DNA of 64,000 nt from Dysidea avara (taxonomy: Eukaryota > Porifera > Demospongiae > Dictyoceratida > Dysideidae): contig NC_089274.1 of NCBI RefSeq assembly GCF_963678975.1, forward strand, positions 47,460,075-47,524,074, written 5' to 3'. Each line of letters opens with the position of its first letter. Positions within the stretch are counted from its first letter, which is position 1. Below the pieces are notes generated by a model that saw only the letters and a program-made list of their open reading frames with translations, searched no databases and was not told the DNA's origin. Below, piece after piece: positions 1 to 10,423 of this stretch. Position numbers and translations under genes: made by a program.

Positions 1-1435
1 CTATCGGTCTATTAGATACCTGTAAGTAGCAAGTGAAATTCAAGTATTTCACCTTGCTGTTGTCTAAATATCACAATTACGCTGGTTCAATGAGATATAT
101 GTGTATATCTCGTTAAGGCAGTGAATATATTGCACAATTAGGTGTACATATATCACATTAATTTTATTCATGGATATAATTTATTCACTTAAATCATCAT
201 TACCAAGTCACACTTCGGTGTCCTGTGTCTTGATGTTACATATAGCATGTTAAAAGATTGAGCTATTGGCAGGGGGGGGGGGGAGGGATACGACACCTCT
301 ACATATCACGCAACCCTTCAGCTACCAAATCACAAAACAAATCTTGAGCAAGTTTGCCCATGCAAATAATTAAGATTGCTTGAAAACTAGTCCTGAAAAC
401 ATATTTCTAAACAATACAAGCTCTCAGTGATATGATACTAGTATTGTCCTTCAGAACCCAACAATAACCTCACAAATCATACTACGGCTATCACATGTGA
501 AGTTTCAAATCAAGCTTCATATCACAAATCCAATTTCAAATCACAAATCAACTTTAAAATCACATACAGATTGCAAAGGTGTTGCACCCCTCAGCCATTG
601 GTGGTGAAGTGGTTCACACGAGTGACTGTAATATCAAACGGTATGGTCATACCGTTTAAGTAGGAATCCATGTGAAATTTTTGCGCACTGCCCAAAATCG
701 CGCCTTTAAAAATCATCCTAGAGATATCTTACGAGACGAAAATCACCTTTTAAAAATCGCCAAAACTTTGAATTTTAGACTGCCTGCCTGACTGTCTGAT
801 TACAGTCGCAAGCCTAGAGGCCAAATGAAGCAGTGCACGGCCACCATTTTGCGCAACAATAACAAACTCACCAGTGGGATGTGCCTTTTGGGGTTCCGAC
901 GAGTGTGTGCCCTCTGCGCCTTGTCTTTCTTTTATCTTCAATCAGGCTGCTTGTCTTCTTCATCCAACCAAACCAAATCGAGGCATAAATTTTCCGTATC
1001 AACACTTTCTTAAGCAGCATAATAGATGCCACAAGATTATTTAAGACGCATAGACTATGGTACTGTACAGAGGAATAGATTATATTCCTTACTGATATAA
1101 TCTATGACGGAGGGTACTATATGGAGGTACTGGTACTAGCTAGATAGCTTCACGATAGGTCACAAGATCACGCCCATTCTTCATTGTACGCATTATAATC
1201 TATCGGTTGAAACCACGATGACACACCCCTTTTGTACTAGTTGCATTTCAGTGACCACATACCTTCAATTTGGAAGGCTGATTCGACATACTCTATAATC
1301 GATCGAAACCACGCCCCTTTTAGGAAAGCGCACATCTTGCAGGCTGCCTCGAGATACTCTAACACAGCAGTCACCCTAATAGAACAGTCGCATGTTTATA
1401 GCTAGCTGTATGCCTTAACAAAAAAACTAAACAAA
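1..1435. other. Non-coding, diverged repeats
   Basis: No gene is visible. There is a G run near 271-283, a cluster of short 'tcacaaatc' repeats around 460-560, and a 20-bp inverted repeat at about 637-656 (AACGGTAT, GGTC, ATACCGTT). A stretch near 165-240 is a diverged relative of 1712-1800, sharing 'tattcatgg' and 'gatgtcctgtgtct'. The two segments ending in 'gaaaccacg' (around 1208 and 1303) suggest an old local duplication. A copy of the 'gatactctaa' motif found in the composite bodies lies near 1344. Confidence 0.5.
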
Positions 1436-1711
1436 CTAGTATATTAAAAATTATAAATTTAAAAATAAAGTAGGAATCCAAGCGATAAAAAGTAGTGAAA
1501 CAAGAGAAGAATGATGGTAGCTATTACAGCATAGCTGGGTGGGAAATTCCTACTTTGGCATTGAACACAAAATAATGGCTATACCATGCCAAAGTAGGGA
1601 TTTCCCACTGAGCTATGCTGTAATAGCTACCATCATTCTTCTCTTGTTTCACTACTTTTTATCGCTTGGATTCCTACTTTATTTTTAAATTTATAATTTT
1701 TAATATACTAG
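1436..1711. mobile_element. 276-bp foldback element
   Basis: Two arms of about 126 bp (1436-1561 and 1586-1711) are almost perfect reverse complements around a 24-base loop. The outer ends read CTAGTATATTAAAAA and its complement. The innermost arm bases are CCTACTTTGGCAT and ATGCCAAAGTAGG. No coding capacity is visible. No clear TSD was found, so the mechanism of mobility is unassigned. The arms could form a long hairpin. Confidence 0.8.
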
Positions 1712-1957
1712 GTATTCATGGCTATAACTTACTTGTATAGTGAATACCTGGCAGTATAACATCATCATTATCAAGTCACGTTTTGATGTCCTGTGTCTCC
1801 TTGCGGCTCACTGTATAAACTCACAATTGAACTTTTTGTATGGTTGTGTCATTGTGTGTACGTTTGAACTCTTAACACAGCAACACTTTGTCATTATTCT
1901 TACGTTGTTTCCAGTGCCCACTATCGAAATCACATAGCCCAATATAAATACATTTGG

Positions 1958-1997
1958 CTTCTTGGCTGCACGACACACTACTGTGAGTCTTGATACC
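1958..1997 (-). repeat. Inverted copy of composite-body 5' terminus
   Basis: This 40-bp segment is the reverse complement, with a few mismatches, of the first 40-odd bases of the composite bodies at 41,353 and 60,504. Those begin ATCAAGACACACGGTAGTGT and contain the small hairpin ACACAC-GGTA-GTGTGT. It lies about 100 bp upstream of the first body copy, whose own 5' terminus is missing. This suggests a rearranged end or a terminal-inverted-repeat relationship. Confidence 0.6.
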
Positions 1998-2101
1998 ATG
2001 GTACTAGTGTGTATAAACCAGGCAAAGCACAGTGCTCATGGTATGACTAATATGTGCCACGTGGGATAATCACTTAAACATGTGGTAAAATGCTTGCATG
2101 T

Positions 2102-2886
2102 GGTGCGCAACACTGTGAGTATATTGACAGGAAAAAAAGAAAGCACGATTTTCGTACCTCCGTAGCTCTGTGCTGCCTTTACGAAACAAGACGATTTTGG
2201 CTGTGGACACGTCTGCCAACATCAGTACTACACATACCAAATTTGAGCAAAATTGCTTCAAGTGTTCCCAAGATATGCGACTTCAAAAGTTGGCTTAGTT
2301 TCTTTGTTTTAGTATTTTTCTTCTAATTTTTCTTCCTTTTTGCATACTTACAAAAACTGCCATAAAATGCAAACACCATATCTGATTGTCTTGAAATTTG
2401 ATATACAGAAGGTGGGTATAAAGGCGCATCTTGGTATCAAGTTTGGTTGAAATACAAAGCTCAGTGAAGGAGTTATTAGCGATTATTCACGAAAAATAAC
2501 ACCAATATGTTGTCATGCCTACAGGGTAAACTGCTTATGGGAAGAAGCTGAAAATCATTGGGTGAATAGGTTATAACTATTGAACCTCAAACCTTTTGTG
2601 GTTTGAAAGAAATCAAGCTAAACACCACGAAGATACAACAAAAAAAAACTAACAGTGTGTAACAATTATGCAATCGACTAAATGTAATGCCTACCAGATA
2701 AACAGCTTGGAGTAATGCTTTGAAAATCGCTGTACAGATGGAGAAATCATCTTAGAAAGGCTCTTCAATGGTGTAGAAGAATCAGACTTAAAGTCACAGA
2801 GTTATAACATAAAATCCAACTTGGAGTAGCAAGTGAGAGATCGAGATACTCTAATAGAGGAGTCATCCTAATAGAGCAGTCACCCT
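2102..2886 (+). repeat. Composite unit 1: body (diverged copy)
   Basis: Homologous over its whole length to the bodies at 41,353, 44,428, 50,959 and 60,504. Shared landmarks in order are 'gtgagtatattgacagg', a T-rich tract, 'cttacaaaaactgc', 'cttgaaatttg', 'ggtataaaggcgcatct', 'tgtcatgcctacagggtaaa' and a final 'gagatcgagatactctaat'. It has many substitutions and reading frames are broken, so it is an older copy. It is followed directly by the satellite. No protein family is recognised. Confidence 0.85.
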
Positions 2887-3790
2887 GAAGAGAGATCAGC
2901 TAAATACAAGTTACCCTATAGAGATCAGCTTCACCCAGTATATGTGCTGGAAACAAATTACCATGTAGAGAGATAGTTAGGAACAAGTCACCCAGTAGAG
3001 AGTTCAGCTAGAAACAAGTCACCCTGTAGAGAGATTAGCTACAAATAAATCACCCTGTAGAGAGATCAGCTAGAAACAAGTCACCCAGTAGATGGTTCAG
3101 CTAGAAACAAGTTACACTGTAGAGAGATCAAATCACTCTGTAGAAAGATCAGCTGGAAACAAGTCACCCTGTAGAGATATCAGCTAGAAACAAGTTACCC
3201 TATGGAGAATCAGCTACAAACAAATCACCCTGTAGAAATATGTGCTGGAAACAAATCACCATGTAGAGAGATCAGTTAGGAACAAGTCAACCTGTAGAGA
3301 GATCAGCTACAAACAAATCACCATGTAGTGAGATTAGCTAGAAACAAGTCACCCAGTAGAGATATCAGCTAGAAACAAGTTACCCTATAGAGAATCAGCT
3401 ACAAACAAATCACCCTGTAGAAATATGTGCTGGAAACAAATCACCATGTAGAGAGTTCAGCTAGAAACAAGTCAACCTGTAGAGAGATCAGCTACAAACA
3501 AATCACCATGTAGAGAGTTAAGCTAGAAACAAGTCACCTTGTAGAGAGAGATCAGCTATAAACAAATCATTGTGTAGAGAGATCAGCTAGAAACAAGTCA
3601 CCCGCTAGAGATATCAGCTAGATACAAGTTACCCTATAGAGATCAGCTACAAACAAATCACCCAGTAGAAATATGTACAGGAAACAAATCACCATGTGGA
3701 GAGTGCAGCTAGCACTCTGTAAAGAGTTCAGCTACAAACAATGATAGTTTCAGCTACAGTTCAGTTATGTAAGAAGTCACCTTATTAACT
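2887..3790 (+). repeat. Satellite array 1 (30/31-bp monomer)
   Basis: About 30 tandem monomers of the form GTAGAGAG-(A/T)TCAGCTA-(C/G)AAACAA-(A/G)TCACCCT. Monomers are more diverged than in the later arrays, consistent with the older body upstream. The array degrades at its right edge near 3790. Confidence 0.9.
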
Positions 3791-3818
3791 ACAGTATGTG
3801 ATAATCATTCAGTGTTAA

Positions 3819-4310
3819 CCATTTGGCCCCTAAAGCCAATATTTTGGCTTTGGTTCTTAAAAACGAAAGTAATTTTACGAAAAATACGCGTTTTGACATA
3901 AATTTGGGCTCCGGTTACTCCATGTAGGAACAACCTATTCCTCTGTGGTTTGTGTTAAACTACTCACGAAGTATAGATTTACAACATTATATAACTTTTA
4001 CTAACCTTCTTTATTCCATCTCTCCTTTATGACATTATGACAGGTAGTATCGTAGCAATTATCATCTTAAAAACGGCCGAAAATTCTTTCAAACGCATAT
4101 CGGCCTTACTTCACACTCAATCGTGCTACAATGTTTGGATAAAGCTTAGGGTATCACCCATTAACTGCAGAGTAGCATGGTCCAAACTGTATTCATAGGA
4201 TATTTCGTTTACGAGATATGTGCATTTGAACGCATGCGTGTAACAAAGCCAATATATTGGCTTTTGCATTTAACGGAACACTTTTCTTTATTAACATAGG
4301 GGCTAAAGGG
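3819..4310. mobile_element. piggyBac-like MITE with TTAA target sites
   Basis: A 492-bp segment is flanked by TTAA on both sides (3815-3818 and 4311-4314). Its ends are inverted: CCATTTGGCCCCTA at the left and TAGGGGCTAAAGGG at the right. TTAA duplication with CCC-type termini is the known signature of the piggyBac superfamily. Each end also carries a subterminal palindrome (AGCCAATATTTTGGCTT on the left, AAGCCAATATATTGGCTTT on the right). It has no transposase, so it would be non-autonomous. It sits between satellite array 1 and its tail. Confidence 0.75.
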
Positions 4311-4329
4311 TTAATTAATTAATTAAATA

Positions 4330-4475
4330 TACAAATGTTTAATCAGACAAAAAGCTATACACAAGTTACTTCTTTTGTTCCACAATTCCTGCAGTGAAGA
4401 AAAAAAACAAGTTAAAGGGAAGCACCAAAACCAGTTTATGGTTGGCTTTGTGGCTTGAAATACAGAAAGAAGTGA
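4330..4475 (+). repeat. Composite unit 1: tail segment
   Basis: Diverged homologue of the segments just before the palindromes at 50,642 and 55,307. It shares 'gtgaagaaaaaaaacaagtt' (compare 'gtaaagaaaaaaaacatagg') and the 'ggctttg...atacagaaagaa' stretch. This segment separates the satellite from the palindrome in three of the composite copies. Confidence 0.6.
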
Positions 4476-4805
4476 TATCTAAACCAAAACAGCCAAGCTG
4501 TAAAAAAAGAGTGCGACCCCCAAAAAGGCCAGGATGAAGATGTGAAATCCAAGGTGGCAGCCAAGAAATGGCTGTGATGGTAGGTTAATGGCAAACATTT
4601 TAATCACAACAATTCAGGTGAATTTACGCTGCCTCCTCCACTACGATTCGGCACCAAATTCACCTGAATTGTTGTAATTAAAATTTTTGCCATTAACCTA
4701 CTGTCACAGCCATTTCTTGGCTGCCACCTTGGATTTCACATCTTCACCCTGGCCTTTTAGGGGGTTGTACTCTTTTTTCACAGCTTCGCTGTTTTGGTTT
4801 AGATA
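4476..4805. repeat. Palindrome, composite unit 1
   Basis: A 330-bp inverted repeat with arms of about 150 bp (4476-4625 and 4656-4805) and a 30-base loop. The arms run from TATCTAAACCAAAACAGCC inward to AATTCAGGTGAATTT. It is homologous to the palindromes at 50,642-50,958 and 55,307-55,629, but its two arms have diverged more. No coding function. Confidence 0.85.
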
Positions 4806-5269
4806 GCTATAACATAGCCAAATCTTTTCATATATTATAATTGGAGGTTATAGTCATATAGGTCTTCATAATAGTATAATAATTGAATGAGTCTTGTTGC
4901 TCTTCTAGGAAATATTATGTCCAATACTACATGGTGGCCAAGTATATCTGAGCTGCTCTAGCTACAGTAGCTATCTGGCATGCGGGAGTAAGTCCTCCTT
5001 TCCTTTCTCCACTACCAACCACACAAGTGTTGATTGGGGGCAACGAGTTGTGGCTTCAGTGCTTTATTTTCTGTAGTGACTGGAATGATTGCACAGACAT
5101 TTCACGTACTGTTCTCCATTTTTAATGAAGCTGTATAATGGTGGAACATAGGTGAATATGAAACAGATTGACCACTTCGTGCTTTGGTAATTGTTAGTTG
5201 GGGTGCATGTTCAGTCACAATTAATTTCATATAATGTGTCTAGTGCCATTCTTTCCTTTGATACATTGT
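4806..5269. other. Non-coding, nothing recognised
   Basis: AT-rich sequence between the palindrome and the LINE fragment. No ORF, RNA gene or clear repeat boundary was seen. Confidence 0.5.
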
Positions 5270-5650
5270 TTACCAGTATTGCATCATGTTATTGCAAATA
5301 AAAGTACAGCCATGACTAAAGTAGGAATAAATGTCAACTAGTATACTCATATGCTTACACTTAGGGAAGCTTAGAAATGACAACCAAGTACCACACCACT
5401 CAAGCACAAAGTTTAAATCCCGTTGCAACAAGTCAGTATCAACAGGTGAGGTGATAGGATGATATAATTTGGTATCATCAGCAAACAGACCTGAGAAACT
5501 TAGTAAAGCATCTGGCAAGTCATTAATGTATATGATGAAAAGGGTAGGTCCTAAAACACTTCCTTGTGGAACTCCACTAATTACTTTAGTCCAGTCAGAA
5601 TAAGACCCACGAACTGAGAATCTCTGTTTTCTGTTTGACAAACATAATCC
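5270..5650 (-). pseudogene. Non-LTR retrotransposon reverse-transcriptase fragment
   Basis: The minus strand encodes a short piece of a LINE-type reverse transcriptase. Motif B is visible as SGVPQGSVLGPTLFIIYIND, followed by the catalytic FADD motif in GLFADDTKLY. Then comes the usual 'LQRDLN...W...W...KC' region, after which homology fades. The order is that of the CR1/Jockey type of non-LTR elements. It is a 5'-truncated relic: an in-frame stop lies just upstream of the first conserved residues, and no endonuclease or remaining RT domain is present. It lies immediately next to a host-like exon on the same strand and may sit in an intron. Confidence 0.8.
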
Positions 5651-5697
5651 TTACTCAAATGTAAAATTTCTAATTTTTACTTGCATTTGTAATTATA

Positions 5698-6224
5698 TTA
5701 CCAATTAAACACATATACAGAGATGGAAACACCACCTAACTTACCAAGGTGTGCTCTAATAGCAATGTTGTAGTTGGCATCAATGGAACTTCTGCCAACA
5801 ACACTGCTTTGATTACCAGTAACTCGATAGGTTGTTATTTCACTGTCATTAGTAGTACGTAACAACAGTACTTTAAGATTAGAATACAATCCCACAACTG
5901 ATCCTGATGGTGCAGTGAACTGTTCTGTTACTGGGAGGGTGTAGTTCTGACATGAAAATGTACTACCAACACTAGGAGTGAACATGACTGTGTTTGATTG
6001 GATGAGTGAATAAGTAGTACCTCCAGTCCTCTCCCAAATACCAGGATTAAATGTCACTGATACATCTAGTACCTGATAACAGAACTCCCAGGTAGTCACA
6101 ATTCCTTCACACTGAACTGTATATCCAGTTAGTATGTATGTTGCATCTTGATCAATAGCAGCTGCCCCAGTCTGAAACACTGATCCAACAGTCTCAGGAG
6201 ATGTACACACTTGACCACTATCTG
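5698..6224 (-). CDS. Probable exon of a secreted or extracellular protein
   Basis: The minus strand is open for about 175 codons, unusually long for this AT-rich background. An acceptor-like 'ttacttatctgtgtag' lies just upstream (AG at 6226-6225). The encoded segment has several cysteines in short contexts (QVCTSPETVG, VQCEGIVTTWEFCYQV, FSCQNYTLPV) and many Ser/Thr and N-glycosylation-like sites. No cytoplasmic motif is seen, so an extracellular beta-rich domain is plausible. It ends either at a TAA (5698-5700) or at an overlapping donor-like GTAATA, so it may be a last or an internal exon. I do not recognise the family. Upstream exons were not located. The neighbouring LINE fragment could lie in its next intron. 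Confidence 0.55.
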
Positions 6225-6249
6225 CTACACAGATAAGTAATATATGCAA

Positions 6250-7170
6250 TGTTCAGTAATATGGCTTCACTAACCACATATTGAAAGTTGGATGGTAACT
6301 GCATAAACAATTAAATTTCTCAGTGCTACATAATACATATTGCATACATATAAATTAATACACATAATATACCAGCAGTACTAGCTACCATACATAAATG
6401 GCTACAGCTGCTTACTGTTGCCTAAAAATGTTGTATTTTGCCAGAAATTATGTGTATTGCAAATAAAAAAGTGCTAATCCACTATTTATAGGTGCACCAT
6501 ATTTATTTTGAAGCTGCGGTATTGAAATTTGAATACACAGTATTAAGTTATCATTATAGCTAGCTTGCTACAGTGACTATTACATCATTTTTTGGGCCAA
6601 TGAAGTGGTATGCATCCCAAAAATCAGAATGTGGTAGCAGGTGCTTGTAATGTGGCAACCTCAGGGTGTGGCTTGCTAAACCATGAGAAATCAAACACCA
6701 AAAGCTGGGTTAAAAACAATCCCACACTGGTATTTTGATATACTGGTTATCTAAGACTGTTACAGTATGATACCAGTTATGTTAATTTATCATGATAAAC
6801 AGTTATTACCAGTATATCACTGAGGACTATTTGAAGCATATTTATGCACAATTGTTTCAAAGAAATTTTTATGAATTTAGTAAAAACTGTAAAACAAATA
6901 AGTGTTTGTTTGTGAGTAAAGTTTTGTTGCATGGTACATTGTATGGACCACAAATAATTACAAGCACATGATCATTCAAGTTACCTTATAAGAACTTCTT
7001 GAACACTGTGTGTTGTGGTATTAGCCACTTCCTGACCAGTTCCTCATACATTACTGGTTCATATATATATATATATTACATTATGTGGTGTGTGGGTACT
7101 ATACTATGAATATAATAGTCAGCTAAAAGGTATATTACATTTGTTGATGCATTTCAAGATGTATTGCATG
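6250..7170. other. Non-coding, AT-rich
   Basis: Includes a loose inverted repeat using 'gatatactggt' and 'accagtatatc' around 6733-6821, and a short AT dinucleotide run near 7060-7077. It could contain intron or upstream sequence of the 5.7-6.2 kb exon, but no second exon could be defined. Confidence 0.45.
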
Positions 7171-7178
7171 TTCTGTAT

Positions 7179-7680
7179 CAACGTTGAAACCGGGTCACTA
7201 CTGCTGACCCGGATGACCCACTGACCCGGATGTGACCCGGATTGATTAAAGCCGAGACGTGTTTCGGCTAGTCTCGAGCGAGCAAACGAGTCTACATTTT
7301 CAGCGTTCGATTCGTGTTGAGTAAATATTGCAACTTCAGCCTAGCTATAGGTTGAAGACCAAAAAAAAAAAAAAAAAAAAAAAAAGGTCTTCACCTACTG
7401 ACAATAGCTACCCCTCACCATAGATACCCTCAATTTCGTGCTACATACTACACTTACTAACAAATGAGCGTGGCTGAGCGTATGTTGGTAATGCGATAAG
7501 TGGGCGTGGCTCACGAAAGAGCTACGCAATAGCGTTTATAAGTTTCCACGTCGTCAAACGAACAATTTCGTTTCTCACGTGATCCAATCCGGGTCAGACC
7601 CGGATAAATTGTAAACCGGGTCAGACCCGGATGACCCGGAGAAAATGTGACCCGGATGACCCGACCCGGTTTCAACGCTG
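7179..7680. mobile_element. hAT-type MITE with GACCCGG repeats
   Basis: A 502-bp element. An 8-bp TSD TTCTGTAT occurs at 7171-7178 and 7681-7688. The TIRs are CAACGTTGAAACCGGGTC on the left and the complement of CAGCGTTGAAACCGGGTC on the right. An 8-bp TSD with CA-starting TIRs fits the hAT superfamily. Many copies of GACCCGG or its complement CCGGGTC lie just inside both ends, plausibly as transposase-binding repeats. A poly-A tract at about 7360-7385 is flanked by 'gaagacc' and 'ggtcttc'. No transposase is encoded. Confidence 0.85.
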
Positions 7681-7688
7681 TTCTGTAT

Positions 7689-8464
7689 ACATGTATAGTA
7701 TCCATGTGCTCATCACATAAGAGTTTGAGTGGGACATTTCCTATTTTGGGAGAACTTATCCTATAGCCCATGCCTGTTCATCTATGTCTGACTATACCAT
7801 ATACATCCATGTTAAAGCCAGACTGCTCAATTACACACTGGGTACTATCCCAAACTATAGGGATTGTATAAATGATGGGGTGCTGCAAACTAGGTTATAA
7901 TTCTTCAGATAACCAAAGCCCTTTCATTTATATACAGACCCCCGTTCAAATACTCTAATAAAACATACATATCTTAAACAAAATACTCTGATAGAGCAGT
8001 CATTTATACTGTTTGGATAACTAAGTGTTTGGATAATAGAGGTTTAGATAATTAAGGGAGTACTGTAATGCAACTATTCAGATTTTAGTGCTCAGATAGT
8101 AAAATTGGTATTCTAGTACTTGTTAAGATTATCAACTCACCTGATGCAACTCATCAACTCATCATAAGTATGATTTAAAATATTTCACCTACCCTTGAAT
8201 AATGCAGTGTATGTATCATCACTGCTACTTGGAAAGGTTATAAACTATTTATGGTTTGTTGTAAAACATGTCACAAGGATGGCTAAAAGTATCTATTATT
8301 CATGAGTACTTGACCGTTAATATTACAGAGTTTTCTAAAGCTATCAAAACTCCTTTATAATTATTAATCTCCATGCCTTAGTGTCACCTGTGTGTCAATA
8401 AAGTATTAAACACTTATAGATAAATATAGGGCAAGAGGTTAGCTTTATTTGCCGTTAGTTTGAG
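7689..8464. other. Non-coding with a Tigger/pogo-like end
   Basis: At about 8017-8071 the sequence 'gtttggataactaagtg', a second 'tttggataat' and 'agggagtactgt' resemble the inverted end of a pogo/Tigger-like DNA transposon. A partner end was not found. No gene is visible. Confidence 0.35.
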
Positions 8465-9003
8465 TACCGTATAACGGGTTAAATTTGTAGGGGAAATTTT
8501 CAAAGAACAGCTGATAAAATAAATTTCGAAAGTTCAATTTTTATTGCTCTATCATCATGCTTAGTGCCACTAAAATTATTTTTGTAAGTGCACATTAAAT
8601 TAAGTGACGACAGTGACCACGTGTAGCGATACAATCAAAATTGAGACATTCATTAGGTGTTATTGTACTGGGACTGCTCCACTATAGGAAAGGTGGTTTA
8701 GCCAATGGGAAACAAGTAATTTTCACTGTCGATTTGCTGTGGGCGTGGCTGTTGCAGCACTGATCATAGCATCAACAAAAGCAAAGGTGTTGGCCTACTA
8801 AGTACGGAAAGAGATATCATGTATTCATTCTGTATTTCTTCTACCCAGGATGATAAGGTGTGGAGTTCTGTTTAATAGTGGACAGAATTTGGCCGACCTG
8901 GCACAAGGCAGCTTTATATTTGAAGAGTTAAATTTTCATAAAAGCCATGTTCTTCAAATAATTCGAAAATTAAACTCATTCAAAAATAACCTGCTATACG
9001 ATA
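8465..9003. mobile_element. TIR element, TA target sites
   Basis: The ends are TACCGTATAACGGGTTA on the left and TAACCTGCTATACGATA on the right, diverged inverted repeats of about 17 bp with further weak similarity inside. A TA at each edge would fit a TA duplication of the Tc1/mariner type, but the ends are too short for a firm superfamily call. No transposase ORF. Confidence 0.5.
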
Positions 9004-9040
9004 TCAGCAAGAGTTAATAATATTATTAACTCTTGATATC
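9000..9040. repeat. Perfect short palindrome
   Basis: The core, 9009-9034, is a perfect 26-bp palindrome of the form AAGAGTTAATAAT and its complement. GATATCA/TGATATC extends it on each side with a two-base offset. It sits at the right edge of the preceding TIR element. Confidence 0.7.
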
Positions 9041-10030
9041 AGTTATGCACAATCAACAGTTAAGGCTAGGGATACACTGTAGTTAGGAGAGAGCAACAGA
9101 GTAATAGTAATGGTGGTGAGGCCGCTAATGAACAGGCTATGGAGATTAACTATGCATTCATTTTTTTCTCTTTCAAACAGTAAAACATTCACATAGACTA
9201 TCCTTGATGATCATGGCACACAGCAATTCTATGTAACAGTATTTGTATATAGAATTATCATTATTAATGAGCACTATTTGTCGTGTTAACTATAATGACC
9301 ATTTTCATGTTTTTTTGTTGTGTTACCTGACTACCTTACACACTGAGAGGATACACCATACAGAAGCCGCCCAACAAACAATTAGCTAATTAACTAATTA
9401 GCTTACATATTTTGCAATTCACTAATTACTTTGTACATTGCTATGCACACCATAATGCAAACAAACCACTATGAAGTATGACCACTATAAAGTATGCACA
9501 GAAATATTGTTTTGTTTTTCTTTCATTCATGTGTGAAGGGGACACGTACCCTTTTAGATCAAAGGGATGCACTAATCCTGGTAGCTTACACAACTTGCTA
9601 CATAGTGCTGCTACTGTAGTTTTCTAGGCATTACTGCCATGCACCTCAGAGCCAAAGCTACTCTACCACATGGCAGGAAATTTTGATGAAAGGAAAAGTT
9701 GATGAATCCACATACATTTCATCAGCTAAGTATTCACAAAAATCAAGACATCATTAGATCTAAATATGTACTTTTAGGATCATATAATTTGACAAATTCA
9801 ACAGGTTCATCAAATTGTCAACTTTTTTTGTTAAAAATTCCTGTTGTAATGGTATATGGAAGTTTCATTTAGCATTTTTTTTTCTCACATGCTGAACTGC
9901 CTTTACCATTTAATGGTTTTGCTAATGTGGGTGTGTATGGACAAACAGATTGATAGGTACACACAAATAGTTATTTCAGAAAACCAGGCATACATCCACA
10001 GCCAGCCAGAAGAGGAAGGGTAAGTGATAT
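9041..10030. other. Non-coding, nothing firm
   Basis: AT-rich. The segment near 9975-10010 ('aaaccaggcat...ccacagccagcc') resembles one near 30,690-30,715, probably a shared old repeat. No gene seen. Confidence 0.4.
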
Positions 10031-10036
10031 GAAAGG

Positions 10037-10343
10037 CAGAGATGCCAACTTCTCAACAATTTTAGGAGTAAGACCTCAAACACTACCAGCAATGTGGACT
10101 AGACTCAAGTGCAGCTCCATGATTTTTGGTAGTGAAGACCAAAACAAAACAAAAAAAAAAAGGTCGCTGCATGCTCAAAGTACATAAATAAGCAGAGGGC
10201 TGTCCAATCTTAAGCACAGGGCTAATGATGAAGCAGATTAGGCGTGAGAACTAAGCTGAAAGAGTGAGAAACAGAGGGTTAAGTGTGATATTACTAGCCA
10301 AAGAGTGAGACTCACGCCTAATGCGTGAGAGTTGGCATGCCTG
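10037..10343. mobile_element. 307-bp TIR element with 6-bp TSD
   Basis: Flanked by GAAAGG at 10,031-10,036 and 10,344-10,349. The left end is CAGAGATGCCAACT and the right end is AGTTGGCATGCCTG, an imperfect TIR followed inside by matching 'ctca' and 'gtgag' segments. An internal A-rich tract near 10,140-10,160 is followed by 'ggtc'. No transposase, so non-autonomous and superfamily unassigned. Confidence 0.6.
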
Positions 10344-10423
10344 GAAAGGTAATATCACATGACAAGTCTTGTGTGAAGCACATTACAGAAACTCAATCAA
10401 AATAGCAAACCTTTTCCCCGTGC

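Noticed and set aside
2887-3790. Satellite arrays as CRISPR arrays
   Set aside because: Monomers are contiguous and similar along their whole length with no unique spacers. No cas genes are present and the setting is eukaryotic.
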